Source of the DNA: Chelativorans xinjiangensis
GTDB taxonomy: Bacteria; Pseudomonadota; Alphaproteobacteria; Rhizobiales; Rhizobiaceae
Assembly: GCF_009812055.1 (NCBI RefSeq)
Contig: NZ_WQNH01000016.1
Span: forward strand, 21,820-85,819
DNA length: 64,000 nt
Direction: 5' to 3'
Shown: piece by piece, positions 44,715 to 53,321 of the stretch
Position numbering within the stretch: the first letter of the stretch is position 1
How the letters are laid out: every line of letters begins with the position of its first letter
Translations under genes and position numbers: made by a program
The notes under the pieces: model-generated
What the model saw: the letters and a program-made list of their open reading frames with translations, nothing else
Told to the model about the DNA's origin: nothing
Databases searched by the model: none

Positions 44715-45100
44715 CCCTACTTCTCTGCTTCGCTGGACAGATAGGTAGCGGCAAGTCCTCAGTTAGCACGGCGGTCGCCACAGCGCTCGGCTGGCGACGG
44801 ACCGGCTTTGGCGATTACCTGCGAAGCGAGATCGCCAGGCTGGGCGGCGACCCCAGCGACCGCAAAGCGCTGCAAGATCTCGGTCAGAAGCGAGTCGAAG
44901 ACGATTCCGTCAAGTTCTGCCGAGACGTCCTAAGCGCAGGCGGCTTTATACTTGGCGACAACGTTGTGGTCGATGGCATAAGACATGTTCAGATCTTGGA
45001 GATCCTAGCCAGACCGAAGAGAGCGATAGCGATCTCGCGATGCGATGCGTCCGCCATGGAGCCGTCGAGGGCACGTAGTACAGTGCGCAGTCGCCGCTGA
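44711..45100 (+). CDS. P-loop nucleotide kinase-like protein, C-terminally truncated
   Basis: A 129-residue protein: LLCFAGQIGSGKSSVSTAVATALGW has a Walker A motif (Gly9-Lys15-Ser16), followed by GFGDYLRSEIARLGGDPSDRKALQDLGQ and GDNVVVDGIRHVQILEIL, the pattern of small NMP-kinase-like ATPases. Related proteins are longer (about 180-200 aa). From about residue 98 the sequence turns into a basic tail that is antisense to the end of the fseA-like gene, so the native C-terminus with the lid region is missing. It overlaps the minus-strand gene by 112 bp, tail to tail. Function of the short form is doubtful. Confidence 0.7.
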   Translation: MTLLLCFAGQIGSGKSSVSTAVATALGWRRTGFGDYLRSEIARLGGDPSDRKALQDLGQKRVEDDSVKFCRDVLSAGGFILGDNVVVDGIRHVQILEILARPKRAIAISRCDASAMEPSRARSTVRSRR

Positions 45101-45465
45101 CGGGGTTCAGCGAGAAAGAATCTCGATGGCAGCGCCCCAGTCGACCACAGGCTGTTCAAGCTTTCGATCCCCTTCAGACGCTCCGTCACATCTGGCGGCG
45201 ACCACAGGACTGCCGAATGCAATCGCACTGGCGTAAGGAGGCTTGATCCCGACACGGCGAGCTGAAAGCTCCTGCCATGCTCCTCGAACAGGACGTGCTG
45301 ACGGCCATCCTCTGCGAGGAGGATCGTTCTCCCACACGCGAGCGTGGCAAGATCGAGGGACTCTGCCTCAAGTCCCGGCCCGGCGTGCTCCGCAAAGACG
45401 GGCAGAACATGCGGACATTGGCGGGGGCACCAGAAGACGCTCGCGTCACGCCCTGTCGAGCCTGC
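44989..45465 (-). CDS. fseA: FseA-like excision activator, second part (DUF2285; Msi171-like)
   Basis: This frame opens directly behind the slip site and encodes 158 residues: DASVFWCPRQCPHVLPVF, then a beta-rich region (GRTILLAEDGQHVLFEEHG) and the DUF2285 helix-rich part RQRRLRTVLRALDGSMADASHREIAIALFG. It has no start codon of its own in a suitable place, which fits synthesis only by +1 frameshifting from the upstream frame, as described for Msi172-Msi171 (FseA) of Mesorhizobium ICEMlSym(R7A). The family normally continues about 30 residues beyond LFG with basic helices; here a stop follows after six residues, so the C-terminus looks truncated. Confidence 0.72.
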   Translation of the reverse strand, partial: AGSTGRDASVFWCPRQCPHVLPVFAEHAGPGLEAESLDLATLACGRTILLAEDGRQHVLFEEHGRSFQLAVSGSSLLTPVRLHSAVLWSPPDVTERLKGIESLNSLWSTGALPSRFFLAEPRQRRLRTVLRALDGSMADASHREIAIALFGLARISKI

Positions 45466-45706
45466 AAAACAGAAGCCCCCACTGCGAAAGATCGACGTCG
45501 CTCGGCGCTAGCCTGATGACGACGACACCGGATTCTGTTTCCAGCCATGCCGCACGGCTCAACCCTCGCGCCAGATCCTTCTGAAAGTCCGGATTGCGCC
45601 TGAGGAACTCCCAGGCCCAGCCGCGCCGCGTCAGGCGCTCGGTGTAGTCATAGGCGCCGCGGTCTTGCCAGTCAGGCCAGGCCGCGGCGACTTTCGTCAC
45701 GCTCAT
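45446..45706 (-). CDS. fseA: FseA-like excision activator, first part (DUF6499; Msi172-like)
   Basis: An 86-residue frame-0 product: DWQDRGAYDYTERLTRRGWAWEFLRRNPDFQKDLARG is the DUF6499 domain typical of rhizobial ICE regulators. It runs to WGLLFCRLDRA and stops at 45446. Shifting by +1 at the UUU codon (45469-45467) leads straight into the DUF2285 frame without any stop, giving a 238-residue fusion. I choose ATG 45706, with AAGG 8 nt upstream; ATG 45721 is also open. It follows traI by 42 bp and is presumably in the same tra-box-controlled unit. Confidence 0.75.
   Translation of the reverse strand: MSVTKVAAAWPDWQDRGAYDYTERLTRRGWAWEFLRRNPDFQKDLARGLSRAAWLETESGVVVIRLAPSDVDLSQWGLLFCRLDRA
45464..45469 (-). 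other. Predicted +1 programmed ribosomal frameshift site
   Basis: On the minus strand the frame-0 codons read CUG UUU UGC. A tRNA(Phe) on UUU can re-pair perfectly with the next UUU after a one-base forward slip, and the +1 frame then continues without stops for 158 codons. The site lies 18 nt before the frame-0 stop. In M. loti FseA the documented slip is also a tRNA(Phe) at UUU. A simple inactivating single-base change is the alternative. Confidence 0.65.
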
Positions 45707-45748
45707 GGCGCTGCCTTTCATAAGAACATGGGACGGCTCGTGCCGAGC

Positions 45749-46375
45749 TCAGGCAACCTTTGCGACCGGTGCCCAGAGTACCGGTCCCATGATCCCGCCG
45801 TTGCGCCGGATCGCTGCTAAACTGTCGGTGGAGACATCGAGATACCCGACGACAGCACGCGTGTTTCCAACAGTCCGTGGTTCTGAGATCCGATCGAGCG
45901 GCCATCCGGCGCGGCGCAGGATTCTCTCCATGCGCAGATCGGTGACGGTGACGATGCGGCGCAGATCGCGAGACAGGCCGAACTCGATCATGCCGGCGAA
46001 CAGCTCATAGGTGCCGGCCGCAATGCCCGCGCGCTTCGGCGTGGAAGGCGGAAGATCGAGGGCGAAGCGGCTGCTTTCCCATGTCTGAGGGTCCTCCGGT
46101 GGTGCACGATCTCCAAGGAGCACCGAAAAGCAATCACGCAGCATCGTCGGGCCCGTCGTCGGCAGCAGGCGGACGCAACCATCGATCCGACCGGTGGACG
46201 CCCGCAACAGCAGGTAGTGCGGATTCAGCGCATCAAAGGCGTCGATCTCATAGCCGTCGCTGACCGAGACGTCCCACTTAAGGCGATCCCTGAACACGCG
46301 ATGCCGCAGGCGGTGCATTTCCTTCAAGTCGTCGGCGAACTTTCCGTACCAGTCCGGCGCAATCAACTGCATCAT
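45749..46375 (-). CDS. traI: Acyl-homoserine-lactone synthase (TraI/LuxI family)
   Basis: A 208-residue LuxI-type enzyme making an N-acyl-homoserine lactone from SAM and an acyl-ACP. All conserved positions are seen: RHRVFRDRLKWDV (Arg, Phe, Trp), YEIDAFDALNPHYLL (Asp residues), GCVRLLPTTGPTML (Arg) and ETWESSRFAL-type WESSRFAL (Glu, Ser, Arg). The start at 46375 has GGGAGG upstream. A tra box lies 58 bp upstream, and the fseA-like gene follows, the same order (traI-msi172-msi171) as in ICEMlSym(R7A). Confidence 0.92.
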   Translation of the reverse strand: MMQLIAPDWYGKFADDLKEMHRLRHRVFRDRLKWDVSVSDGYEIDAFDALNPHYLLLRASTGRIDGCVRLLPTTGPTMLRDCFSVLLGDRAPPEDPQTWESSRFALDLPPSTPKRAGIAAGTYELFAGMIEFGLSRDLRRIVTVTDLRMERILRRAGWPLDRISEPRTVGNTRAVVGYLDVSTDSLAAIRRNGGIMGPVLWAPVAKVA

Positions 46376-46432
46376 AGTGGCCTCCCACAGGAATGACCCT
46401 GCGATTGGAGACGATGGTCGAAGCCGACGCAT

Positions 46433-46450
46433 CCTGTGCATGTGCACAGG
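46433..46450 (-). promoter_or_regulatory. tra/lux box
   Basis: CCTGTGCATGTGCACAGG: perfect 8-bp arms around a 2-bp centre, the 18-bp size of TraR boxes. It sits in the 89-bp gap between the traR stop and the traI start, so TraR bound to signal should activate traI and the fseA-like gene. Confidence 0.85.
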
Positions 46451-46464
46451 TGGACAACGGAGAG

Positions 46465-47193
46465 TTATCTGAAACCCGACGGCCTGGATCTCGCCAACCT
46501 GACGGCCGCCTGGATGATGGTCCGAACCTCCAACTTCTTCCTGGCGTTGTCGAGATGGAAACTTGCAGTGCGCGGACTGATTCCCAGGATGCGGCCGATA
46601 TCCCACGCCGACTTCCCTTGTGCCGCCCACTGCAAGCACTGATGTTCTCTCCTGGACAGACGCACGCCGTCCACCACCCCGCCCTCGGCCAGTGTGCAGC
46701 GGGCATGAGAGTGGAAGAGGATCGCCATGAGCTGCAGCGCTCGTTCGTACCGATCGATAATGCGGAAAAGCAACGGTCGCCTTTCGTCGGAAGCGAAGGT
46801 CAATGCAGCGAAAAGGCCGCGGTGATCGTGAATCGGAATCGTGAAGCCACAGCGAATCCCGAAATGCGACGCTTCATCGAACAACATTCGTTGAGCATTC
46901 GACATCTGGAGGTCGCCGCAATCCGGTCCCCAGCGGAAAGTGTTCACACGGGAGCGCGCGTTGAGGACAACGGGATCGATGCCCTCGTATCGCTGGAGCA
47001 GATAGTGCGACGTCCAACTTTGAGGATAGGTGGAGATCAGGTTCGCTCCCCGGTTCGGCCGGGGCGAAGGAAAAAGGTAAGCGAAGGACGTCAGTTCGAG
47101 TGAAGCGGTAGCCACGACCAGAGCATCGCGCAGACCCTTCGCATCAACGCTCTCCGAAAGTTGCTCGACAAATGTTTGGAAGATGTCGTGCAT
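46465..47193 (-). CDS. traR: LuxR-type quorum-sensing regulator (TraR-like)
   Basis: A 242-residue regulator. The N-terminal autoinducer-binding domain has the conserved W...Y...D...W set in [28 protein letters not shown] (preceded by the PQSW Trp). The C-terminal LuxR helix-turn-helix is [47 protein letters not shown]. With traI and the tra box it forms a positive feedback circuit. No TraM- or QseM-like antiactivator was recognised in the window. The gene lies between the catabolic island and traI. Confidence 0.9.
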   Translation of the reverse strand: MHDIFQTFVEQLSESVDAKGLRDALVVATASLELTSFAYLFPSPRPNRGANLISTYPQSWTSHYLLQRYEGIDPVVLNARSRVNTFRWGPDCGDLQMSNAQRMLFDEASHFGIRCGFTIPIHDHRGLFAALTFASDERRPLLFRIIDRYERALQLMAILFHSHARCTLAEGGVVDGVRLSRREHQCLQWAAQGKSAWDIGRILGISPRTASFHLDNARKKLEVRTIIQAAVRLARSRPSGFR

Positions 47194-47364
47194 GCCTGTT
47201 CACCGCAGGCGGCGAGGAATTCGATTCAATCCAGTCCTGCTGCCTCTCCCATGATACGGCGACGCACCGAACTGACCCCAGCAAGAGAACTGACAGAAGG
47301 CAGGGAATTCCGATCTCCTTTTAAGGCCAGATCGAATCTCCTGTCTTACAACGTCGATGCGAAC

Positions 47365-49761
47365 CTAGGCGGCCCAAAGGTTGCGCCCCGCGGTGAGGCT
47401 CGCTGCGATTTCGGCAATATTTGCGGCATCTATCCCGTAGTGGCTGTACAGATCTCCAACATCACCGGTCTGGCCAAAGTGCTCCACGCCGAGACTGTGC
47501 GTAGGATGGCCGACAACCCCGCCGATCCACGACAGCGCCGCGGGGTGCCCATCAATCACCGTGACGAGGGCGCAGTGACGGGGCAGCTCACCCAGCAATC
47601 GATCGATGTGTCCGGTTGCGTTAACGTTGCCGCGGGCTCGCGCACGCTTTGCCGCCTGCCATCCGGCATTGAGCCTGTCCGCGGAAGTCACCGCGAGGAC
47701 ACCGACGTCACGGCGTATCTCGCCCAGCATGCCTGCCGCTGCGATCGCCTCTGTCGCGACGGCGCCCTGGTAGGCGATCACCACCTCGCAATTGGGGCCA
47801 GGTTCGCGGAGCCAGTAAGCACCGCCGATAACGTCACTTTCAAACGCGGTGTTCCGCGGCCTGTGCGGCTGCTCCAGCTGCCGTGTAGACAGTCGAAGGT
47901 AGACGGAACCTCCGCTTTCGTCGCGTAGCCACGTCCGCTCATCGTGATCGCCCTTGCCCTCCCGCTGAAGATAGTCGAGCGACCACTCCACGATCGCGGC
48001 GAGTTCATCGGCGAAGGCCGGCTCGAAACTCGCCAACCCGTCCTGACTCATGCCGATGAGGGGAGTTGCGATGGACTGATGGGCGCCACCTTCCGGTGCC
48101 AGCGACACACCGGAAGGCGTCCCGATGAGCAGGAAGCGCGCGTCCTGGTAGCAGGCGTAGTTGAGTGCATCGAGGCCTCGAGAGATGAACGGATCGTAGA
48201 CGGTCCCGATGGGCAGCAGGCGTTCGCCGAAAAGGGAGTGGGCGAGTCCTGCGGCGCCGAGCAGCAGGAAAAAGTTCATCTCCGCAATGCCCAACTCGAT
48301 GTGCTGCCCCTCGGGCGTAAAGCGCCATTTCTGCGCACTCGGCACACGCTCTTCCCGGAACGTATCGGAGATTTCCTCGCGACCGAACAACTGGCGGCGA
48401 TTCACCCAAGGGCCAAGATTGGTCGATACGGTCACGTCGGGCGATGTCGTGAGAATGCGATCGGCCAATTGGCTGCCGCTCTTGGCGATGTCGTCGAGGA
48501 TCCTTCCAAATGCCGCCTGTGTCGAGATCCGTTCACCGGCAGACGCCGGCGCGGGCATTCCGGTCCCGGAGATCGCGACGTAGGGAGCTGCAAAGCGCCG
48601 CGGGCCGGAGGCAAAAAAGGGCCGGCTCGTTAGGTACTCGACCAGCGTTCCGGCCTCGACCGACAATCCTTCGGCCTTCCCCCACTCATGCCCTGTGCGG
48701 ATGTGCATGTCCGACCGCAGTTTCTCCACCTGCGCCTCGGTCATCAGGCCGGAATGGTTGTCCTTGTGGCCGGCAAGGGGCGTGCCCCACCCCTTGATTG
48801 TGTAGGCGATAAAAGCCGTGGGGCGGTCATGCTCGATGCCGTTGAAGGTATCGCTCAGCGTCTCCAGGCAATGCCCGCCGAGATTTTCCATCAGTTGGGC
48901 AAGTTCCTCGTCGCTGCGGCGCTCCAGCAACGCGCTCGCCGCGCCTTGATCGCCGATGTCCTCCATCAGCCGCTTGCGCCACGCTGCACCTCCCTGAAAG
49001 GCGAGCGCGGAATAGAGCTGGTTGGGGCAGGAATCGATCCAGCGCTTCAAAGCTTCGCCGCCCGCCTCTTCAAAGGAGGCGCGCTGCAGCGCGCCATATT
49101 TCAGGGTCACGACCTCCCACCCGAAGGCGCGAAACACTGTTTCGATGCGGTCGTAGAGGCCTTCCCGCACGATCCCGTCCAGGCTCTGCCGGTTGTAGTC
49201 GATAACCCACCATATGTTTCGGAGATCGTGCTTCCAGCTTTCCTGAAGACATTCGTAGACATTGCCTTCGTCAAGTTCGGCGTCCCCGACAAGGGCAACC
49301 ATGCGGCCCTTGCGCCGGTCATCCCTCCAGCCCTTCGCATGGACATAGTCCTGAACCATGGAAGCAAACGCCGTAATGGCGACTCCGAGCCCTACGGAAC
49401 CGGTGGAGAAGTCGACGTCGTCGGCATCCTTCGTCCGGCTCGGATAGGACTGCGCACCGCCATAGCCGCGGAAATTCTGCAGCTTCTCAAGCGTTTGATT
49501 GCCGGCAAGGTACTGCAGGGCATGGAAAACCGGAGAGGCGTGCGGCTTGACGGCTACACGGTCCTCGGGTTTCAGCACGTCGCAGTAAAGCGCGGTCATT
49601 ATCGAAACCATCGAGGCACAGGAGGCCTGATGACCGCCGACCTTGACGCCGTCGACCTTCTCGCGCCGGTTTGCCTGATCGACCATCCAGCAGGACAACC
49701 ACAAGACCTTCCGCTCGATCTCGCGCATCATCCTCATTGTGTCTGCCTGAAAAGAATTCAT
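47365..49761 (-). CDS. Transketolase / homodimeric E1-like thiamine enzyme
   Basis: A 798-residue thiamine-diphosphate enzyme. The N-terminal domain has GGHQASCASMVSIMTALY, and GDAELDEGNVYECLQESWKHDLRNIWWVIDYNRQSLDG is the G-D-x...N cofactor motif. The central pyrimidine domain has GIAEMNFFLLLGAAGLAH with the catalytic Glu, and GVSLAPEGGAHQSIATPLIG resembles AceE-type E1. It is longer than ordinary transketolase (about 660 aa) and shorter than AceE (about 890 aa). It could be a 2-oxoacid dehydrogenase E1-like enzyme. It is last in the leftward catabolic operon, 4 bp after the MmgE/PrpD gene. Confidence 0.82.
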   Translation of the reverse strand: MNSFQADTMRMMREIERKVLWLSCWMVDQANRREKVDGVKVGGHQASCASMVSIMTALYCDVLKPEDRVAVKPHASPVFHALQYLAGNQTLEKLQNFRGYGGAQSYPSRTKDADDVDFSTGSVGLGVAITAFASMVQDYVHAKGWRDDRRKGRMVALVGDAELDEGNVYECLQESWKHDLRNIWWVIDYNRQSLDGIVREGLYDRIETVFRAFGWEVVTLKYGALQRASFEEAGGEALKRWIDSCPNQLYSALAFQGGAAWRKRLMEDIGDQGAASALLERRSDEELAQLMENLGGHCLETLSDTFNGIEHDRPTAFIAYTIKGWGTPLAGHKDNHSGLMTEAQVEKLRSDMHIRTGHEWGKAEGLSVEAGTLVEYLTSRPFFASGPRRFAAPYVAISGTGMPAPASAGERISTQAAFGRILDDIAKSGSQLADRILTTSPDVTVSTNLGPWVNRRQLFGREEISDTFREERVPSAQKWRFTPEGQHIELGIAEMNFFLLLGAAGLAHSLFGERLLPIGTVYDPFISRGLDALNYACYQDARFLLIGTPSGVSLAPEGGAHQSIATPLIGMSQDGLASFEPAFADELAAIVEWSLDYLQREGKGDHDERTWLRDESGGSVYLRLSTRQLEQPHRPRNTAFESDVIGGAYWLREPGPNCEVVIAYQGAVATEAIAAAGMLGEIRRDVGVLAVTSADRLNAGWQAAKRARARGNVNATGHIDRLLGELPRHCALVTVIDGHPAALSWIGGVVGHPTHSLGVEHFGQTGDVGDLYSHYGIDAANIAEIAASLTAGRNLWAA

Positions 49762-49765
49762 GACG

Positions 49766-51169
49766 TCACCCGGGCTTTCTGTTCCCTTCGATCGTGTCGT
49801 GCGCAGGATTCCGCAGGAGTTTCGTCAGCGCACCTGTGTCCTTGAGCACGGCCATATGCGCAATCGTGTCAAAAAACGTCGCAGCCACCGCTTCGCCGCC
49901 AATGGTCGCCAGGCAGTCCGCAAATTTCTCGAAGCGCTCTTCGGGCGACAACGGCTTTTCCTTCGATCCTCGGGCGTGGAGCCGCTGGTCCAGGAGCCTG
50001 TCGCCGGATTTCGTGAGGATGGTGGTCACAACCCGGTAATTTCCCGACGCGAACGGATTGCCCTGGGTGGCGTAGGACGTGAGCCGAACCTTGTCCGCCC
50101 GGCGCCGAGTGGCCGGGCGGGATACAGCTTCCGCGGTGAAATCGCCCAGAGTGAGCCCGCCGCTTTCGATAGTCGTTGCCGCGCAGTAAGACATAGAAAA
50201 GCGAGCCTCGTATTCATCGACGGGATAATCCGTGACCAGAGCGCTTGCCGCGACCGCCGGGATTTCTGTCGCAATTTCGGCCACATGCTCCGGCCCTAGC
50301 CCGTGTGATCGCATCAGATCGCGGATGGCATCGACCGTGCGATGTGTGGCGGCGCAGGACGGGTAGAGCTTCACGATCGGCCCATGCTCTTCGATCGACG
50401 GGAATGTGTAATCCGGCTGATAAGGTTCCGCGCCCTCGGCACCGCCGGTCATCAGCCCGGCAATACCGAAACGCCCGTCGAACGCATCGGGAGAGGCGGT
50501 GATGCCGGCTTTCGCCATGAGGGCCGACCGAACCGCCGCATGCGCGGCAAAGCCAGCATGCAAGGGTTTGGTCATGCTGCCGAACTGAGCGCGTGTGCCG
50601 CCGGCAACACTGCAGCAGATTCCGAATGCGTGGACCGTCTGTTCCGGACCGTTGCCGATCAACATCGAACACGCCACGGAAGTCCCGAGTGCAGCGATGG
50701 TGGAGGTAGAATGCCACCCGGTTGCGTAGTGAAACGGATTGAGCGCCGCACCGAGACAATTGATGGTCTCGAACCCGGCGACATAGGCATCCAGCAAGTC
50801 GCCGCCACTTCGTTCGGAACCTTCAGCAAGCGCCAGCAGAGCTGGGACCAGTACCGCGCTCGGATGGGTTATGCCAAGGATTTCGTGGTCGTCGAACTCC
50901 AGCACGTGCGCGGCGGTGGCGTTCACAAGAGCGGCACTTTCCGGAAGCACGCCAAAGCTTGGCCAGACGAGCCGGCCTGCCACTTGCGGGATTCCCAGGC
51001 TGCGGCAGGCTGCAGCCTCGACGGACTGGGTGGACCCTGCGAACATGCAGCCGATCGTATCGGCAAATGCACCTGCGGCAATCGTTCGCGCCTCGGGGGA
51101 GCGGGAAAATCGCTGTGCTCCAAGCTGTATGTGCATTGCTTCGGAGAAACCGTACCTCGCGCCCGTCAT
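49766..51169 (-). CDS. MmgE/PrpD family protein 1
   Basis: A 467-residue protein of the MmgE/PrpD family (2-methylcitrate dehydratase and relatives): ADTIGCMFAGSTQSVEAA, LVNATAAHVLEFDDHEILGITHPSAVLVPALLALAE (D-D-x...H-P region), WHSTSTIAALGTSVA and KLYPSCAATHRTVDAIRDL. Such proteins are hydro-lyases or isomerases of substituted dicarboxylates. The start at 51169 has GGGGTGG upstream. It is located between the ABC ATPase and the E1-like gene, and a second, distinct family member is encoded in the opposite operon at 59441. Confidence 0.88.
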   Translation of the reverse strand: MTGARYGFSEAMHIQLGAQRFSRSPEARTIAAGAFADTIGCMFAGSTQSVEAAACRSLGIPQVAGRLVWPSFGVLPESAALVNATAAHVLEFDDHEILGITHPSAVLVPALLALAEGSERSGGDLLDAYVAGFETINCLGAALNPFHYATGWHSTSTIAALGTSVACSMLIGNGPEQTVHAFGICCSVAGGTRAQFGSMTKPLHAGFAAHAAVRSALMAKAGITASPDAFDGRFGIAGLMTGGAEGAEPYQPDYTFPSIEEHGPIVKLYPSCAATHRTVDAIRDLMRSHGLGPEHVAEIATEIPAVAASALVTDYPVDEYEARFSMSYCAATTIESGGLTLGDFTAEAVSRPATRRRADKVRLTSYATQGNPFASGNYRVVTTILTKSGDRLLDQRLHARGSKEKPLSPEERFEKFADCLATIGGEAVAATFFDTIAHMAVLKDTGALTKLLRNPAHDTIEGNRKPG

Positions 51170-51194
51170 GGCAGCCACCCCCATACCCCGCGCG

Positions 51195-51980
51195 CTAGTG
51201 CAGGATCTGATCGAGGAAGCGGCGCGTACGCCCCGCCTCTGGTGCGCCGAAGAATTTCTGCGGCGGGGCCTCCTCGACGATTTCACCCTGGTCCATGAAG
51301 ATGATCCTGTCGGCCACCTCACGGGCGAAGCCCATCTCGTGCGTCACACAGAGCATCGTCATGCCTTCGCAGGCGAGCGCGGTCATCACGTCCAGTACTT
51401 CCTTGATCATCTCGGGATCGAGGGCGGAGGTGGGCTCGTCGAAGAGCATGATCTTCGGCGACATGCAAAGCGCCCGGGCAATTGCCACGCGCTGCTGCTG
51501 GCCGCCCGAAAGCTGCGACGGGTACTTTTCGGCCTGCTCGGGGATGCGGACCTTCTCCAGGTTCCGCATGGCGATTTCCTTTGCCTCCGCCTTGCTCATT
51601 TTCTTCGCGCGGACCAGCGCGAGGGTGCAATTCTCGAGGACGGTCAAATGTGGAAACAGGTTGAACTGCTGGAACACCATGCCGATGTCGCGGCGCAGAG
51701 CGGGCAGGTTTTTCATGCCTGCCTTCAACTCCGTACCGTTGACGATCACCTCCCCTTCCTGATGCGCTTCCAGATGGTTGATGCAGCGGATCAGCGTTGA
51801 CTTTCCCGAACCGGAAGGCCCGCAAATGACGATCCGTTCGCCGTTCCGCACCGTCAGGTTGACATCCTTGAGAACCTGGAAGTCGCCGAACCACTTCGAC
51901 AGGTGGCGGATTTCCACCGCCGGCCGGCCGGTCGCCGGTCCCTTGTCCGTGGCAGGGTCGATTGCACGCAAGGCGTTCAT
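51195..51980 (-). CDS. Polar amino-acid ABC transporter ATP-binding protein
   Basis: A 261-residue ATPase of the GlnQ/HisP class: Walker [19 protein letters not shown] near residue 55, Q loop [16 protein letters not shown], signature [15 protein letters not shown], Walker [16 protein letters not shown] and switch His in [11 protein letters not shown]. An extra 20-residue N-terminus is present. It powers the transporter formed with the two permeases upstream (gap 20 bp) and probably serves both binding proteins. Confidence 0.93.
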   Translation of the reverse strand: MNALRAIDPATDKGPATGRPAVEIRHLSKWFGDFQVLKDVNLTVRNGERIVICGPSGSGKSTLIRCINHLEAHQEGEVIVNGTELKAGMKNLPALRRDIGMVFQQFNLFPHLTVLENCTLALVRAKKMSKAEAKEIAMRNLEKVRIPEQAEKYPSQLSGGQQQRVAIARALCMSPKIMLFDEPTSALDPEMIKEVLDVMTALACEGMTMLCVTHEMGFAREVADRIIFMDQGEIVEEAPPQKFFGAPEAGRTRRFLDQILH

Positions 51981-52000
51981 ATATCTTCTCCAAACAGAGG

Positions 52001-52660
52001 TTAGCGCCGCGTCGAAAGCATCAGCCGCTTCTCGAGACGCTGGACGAGCTGTGCAACGGTGAGCGCGAGGATGAGGAACAGGATGCCGGCCACCAGCATC
52101 GGCTCGGCGTAGCGGTAGGTCTCGGAAGCGACGTCGAAGGCGCTGCCCAGCATCTCCGGCACGGCGATGACGGCAAGGTACGGCGTGGCCTTCAGGATCG
52201 AGACGAAATAGCTGCCCATGGGTGCTGCGATGTTGCGCAGCATCTGCGGTGTGATGACGAAGACGATCGTGTCGAACGAGCTCAGGCCCAGCGACTGCGC
52301 CGCCTCGTACTGGCCCCGCGGTATGGCGTCGATGCCGGCCTTGAAGACCTCCGCCAGATAGCCCGAATAGTAGAAGCTCAGGCCGAAGATGCCGACGAAC
52401 ATCGCCGGCAGCAGGATGCCATAATAGGGCAGCACGAAGAACATGAAATAGAGCTGCACGAGCACCGGCGTGGAGCGGATGAAGTCGATGACGAAGCGCA
52501 TCAGATAACGCATTGGCTTCGCCGAGCGCCGCAGGATCTCCCAGGTAAAGCCGAGGAGCGCCGCGCCAAATGAGGCGAGCACCGTGACCAGGATGGTATT
52601 GCCGAGCCCCTCGAGCACCTGGGGGATGATGCGGATTGCAAAGGAGAGGTCAAAACTCAT
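52001..52660 (-). CDS. Amino-acid ABC transporter permease (EhuD-like position)
   Basis: A 219-residue permease with five membrane helices: [42 protein letters not shown] and the EAA loop [33 protein letters not shown]. It overlaps the upstream permease gene by 11 bp and precedes the ATPase gene. Together they match the ehuC-ehuD-ehuA arrangement of ectoine transporters, although order alone is not proof of substrate. Confidence 0.9.
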   Translation of the reverse strand: MSFDLSFAIRIIPQVLEGLGNTILVTVLASFGAALLGFTWEILRRSAKPMRYLMRFVIDFIRSTPVLVQLYFMFFVLPYYGILLPAMFVGIFGLSFYYSGYLAEVFKAGIDAIPRGQYEAAQSLGLSSFDTIVFVITPQMLRNIAAPMGSYFVSILKATPYLAVIAVPEMLGSAFDVASETYRYAEPMLVAGILFLILALTVAQLVQRLEKRLMLSTRR

Positions 52661-53309
52661 TGATCTTCTGCCTGCTCTTGCCGAAGGCGAACTCTACCCG
52701 CCGGCCGAAGATCGTCACCGGATAGCAGACGATGAAGTAGGCGAGCAGAAGCCCCGAATAGACGCCGACGGGATTGTATTCGAGCTGGGCGATCTCCTTG
52801 GCTCGAAAGGTCATGTCGGTGAGCGTGATCAGGGAGACCAGCGCCGTGCCCTTGATGAGCTGGATCGCCTGATTGATGAAGGTCGGGATCATCGCCGTGA
52901 TCGCCTGCGGCAGCTCGATGAAGCGCAGCACGTTGAAGCGGCTGAGCCCCAGCGCCAGCCCGGCTTCGGACTGCCCCCGGTCCAGCGCCTGGAGCGCTGC
53001 CCTGACCGACTGGCTGCCGTAGCCGCCGATATTGAGGCCGAGCACCATGGAGCCGACGGCGATCGCCGACAGGTAGATGCCGAAGGCAGGCAAGGAGTAG
53101 TAGAAGGCATAAAGCAGCACGATCACCGGGGAACTACGCCAGAACTCGATCACGGAGGTGACGAGCGCACGCAGTGGCCCCTTGGAGAAATGCTGGAAGA
53201 TACCGAAGAGCAGCGCGAACGGGATCGCATAGAGAAGGCCCAGCGCCGTTACTAGCGCGGTGATGCGGAAGCCTTCGAATATTCCGGCAAGGATGGCGAG
53301 GGAGCTCAC
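52650..53309 (-). CDS. Amino-acid ABC transporter permease (EhuC-like position)
   Basis: A 219-residue permease: GFRITALVTALGLLYAIPFALLFG, FWRSSPVIVLLYAFYYSLPAFGI and the EAA loop AALQALDRGQSEAGLALGLSRFNVLRFIELPQAI. It is less hydrophobic at the EAA loop than its partner, as usual for a heterodimer. It starts 12 bp after the second binding-protein gene and overlaps the next permease gene by 11 bp. Confidence 0.9.
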   Translation of the reverse strand: MSSLAILAGIFEGFRITALVTALGLLYAIPFALLFGIFQHFSKGPLRALVTSVIEFWRSSPVIVLLYAFYYSLPAFGIYLSAIAVGSMVLGLNIGGYGSQSVRAALQALDRGQSEAGLALGLSRFNVLRFIELPQAITAMIPTFINQAIQLIKGTALVSLITLTDMTFRAKEIAQLEYNPVGVYSGLLLAYFIVCYPVTIFGRRVEFAFGKSRQKINEF

Positions 53310-53321
53310 GGCTGTGTTCCG

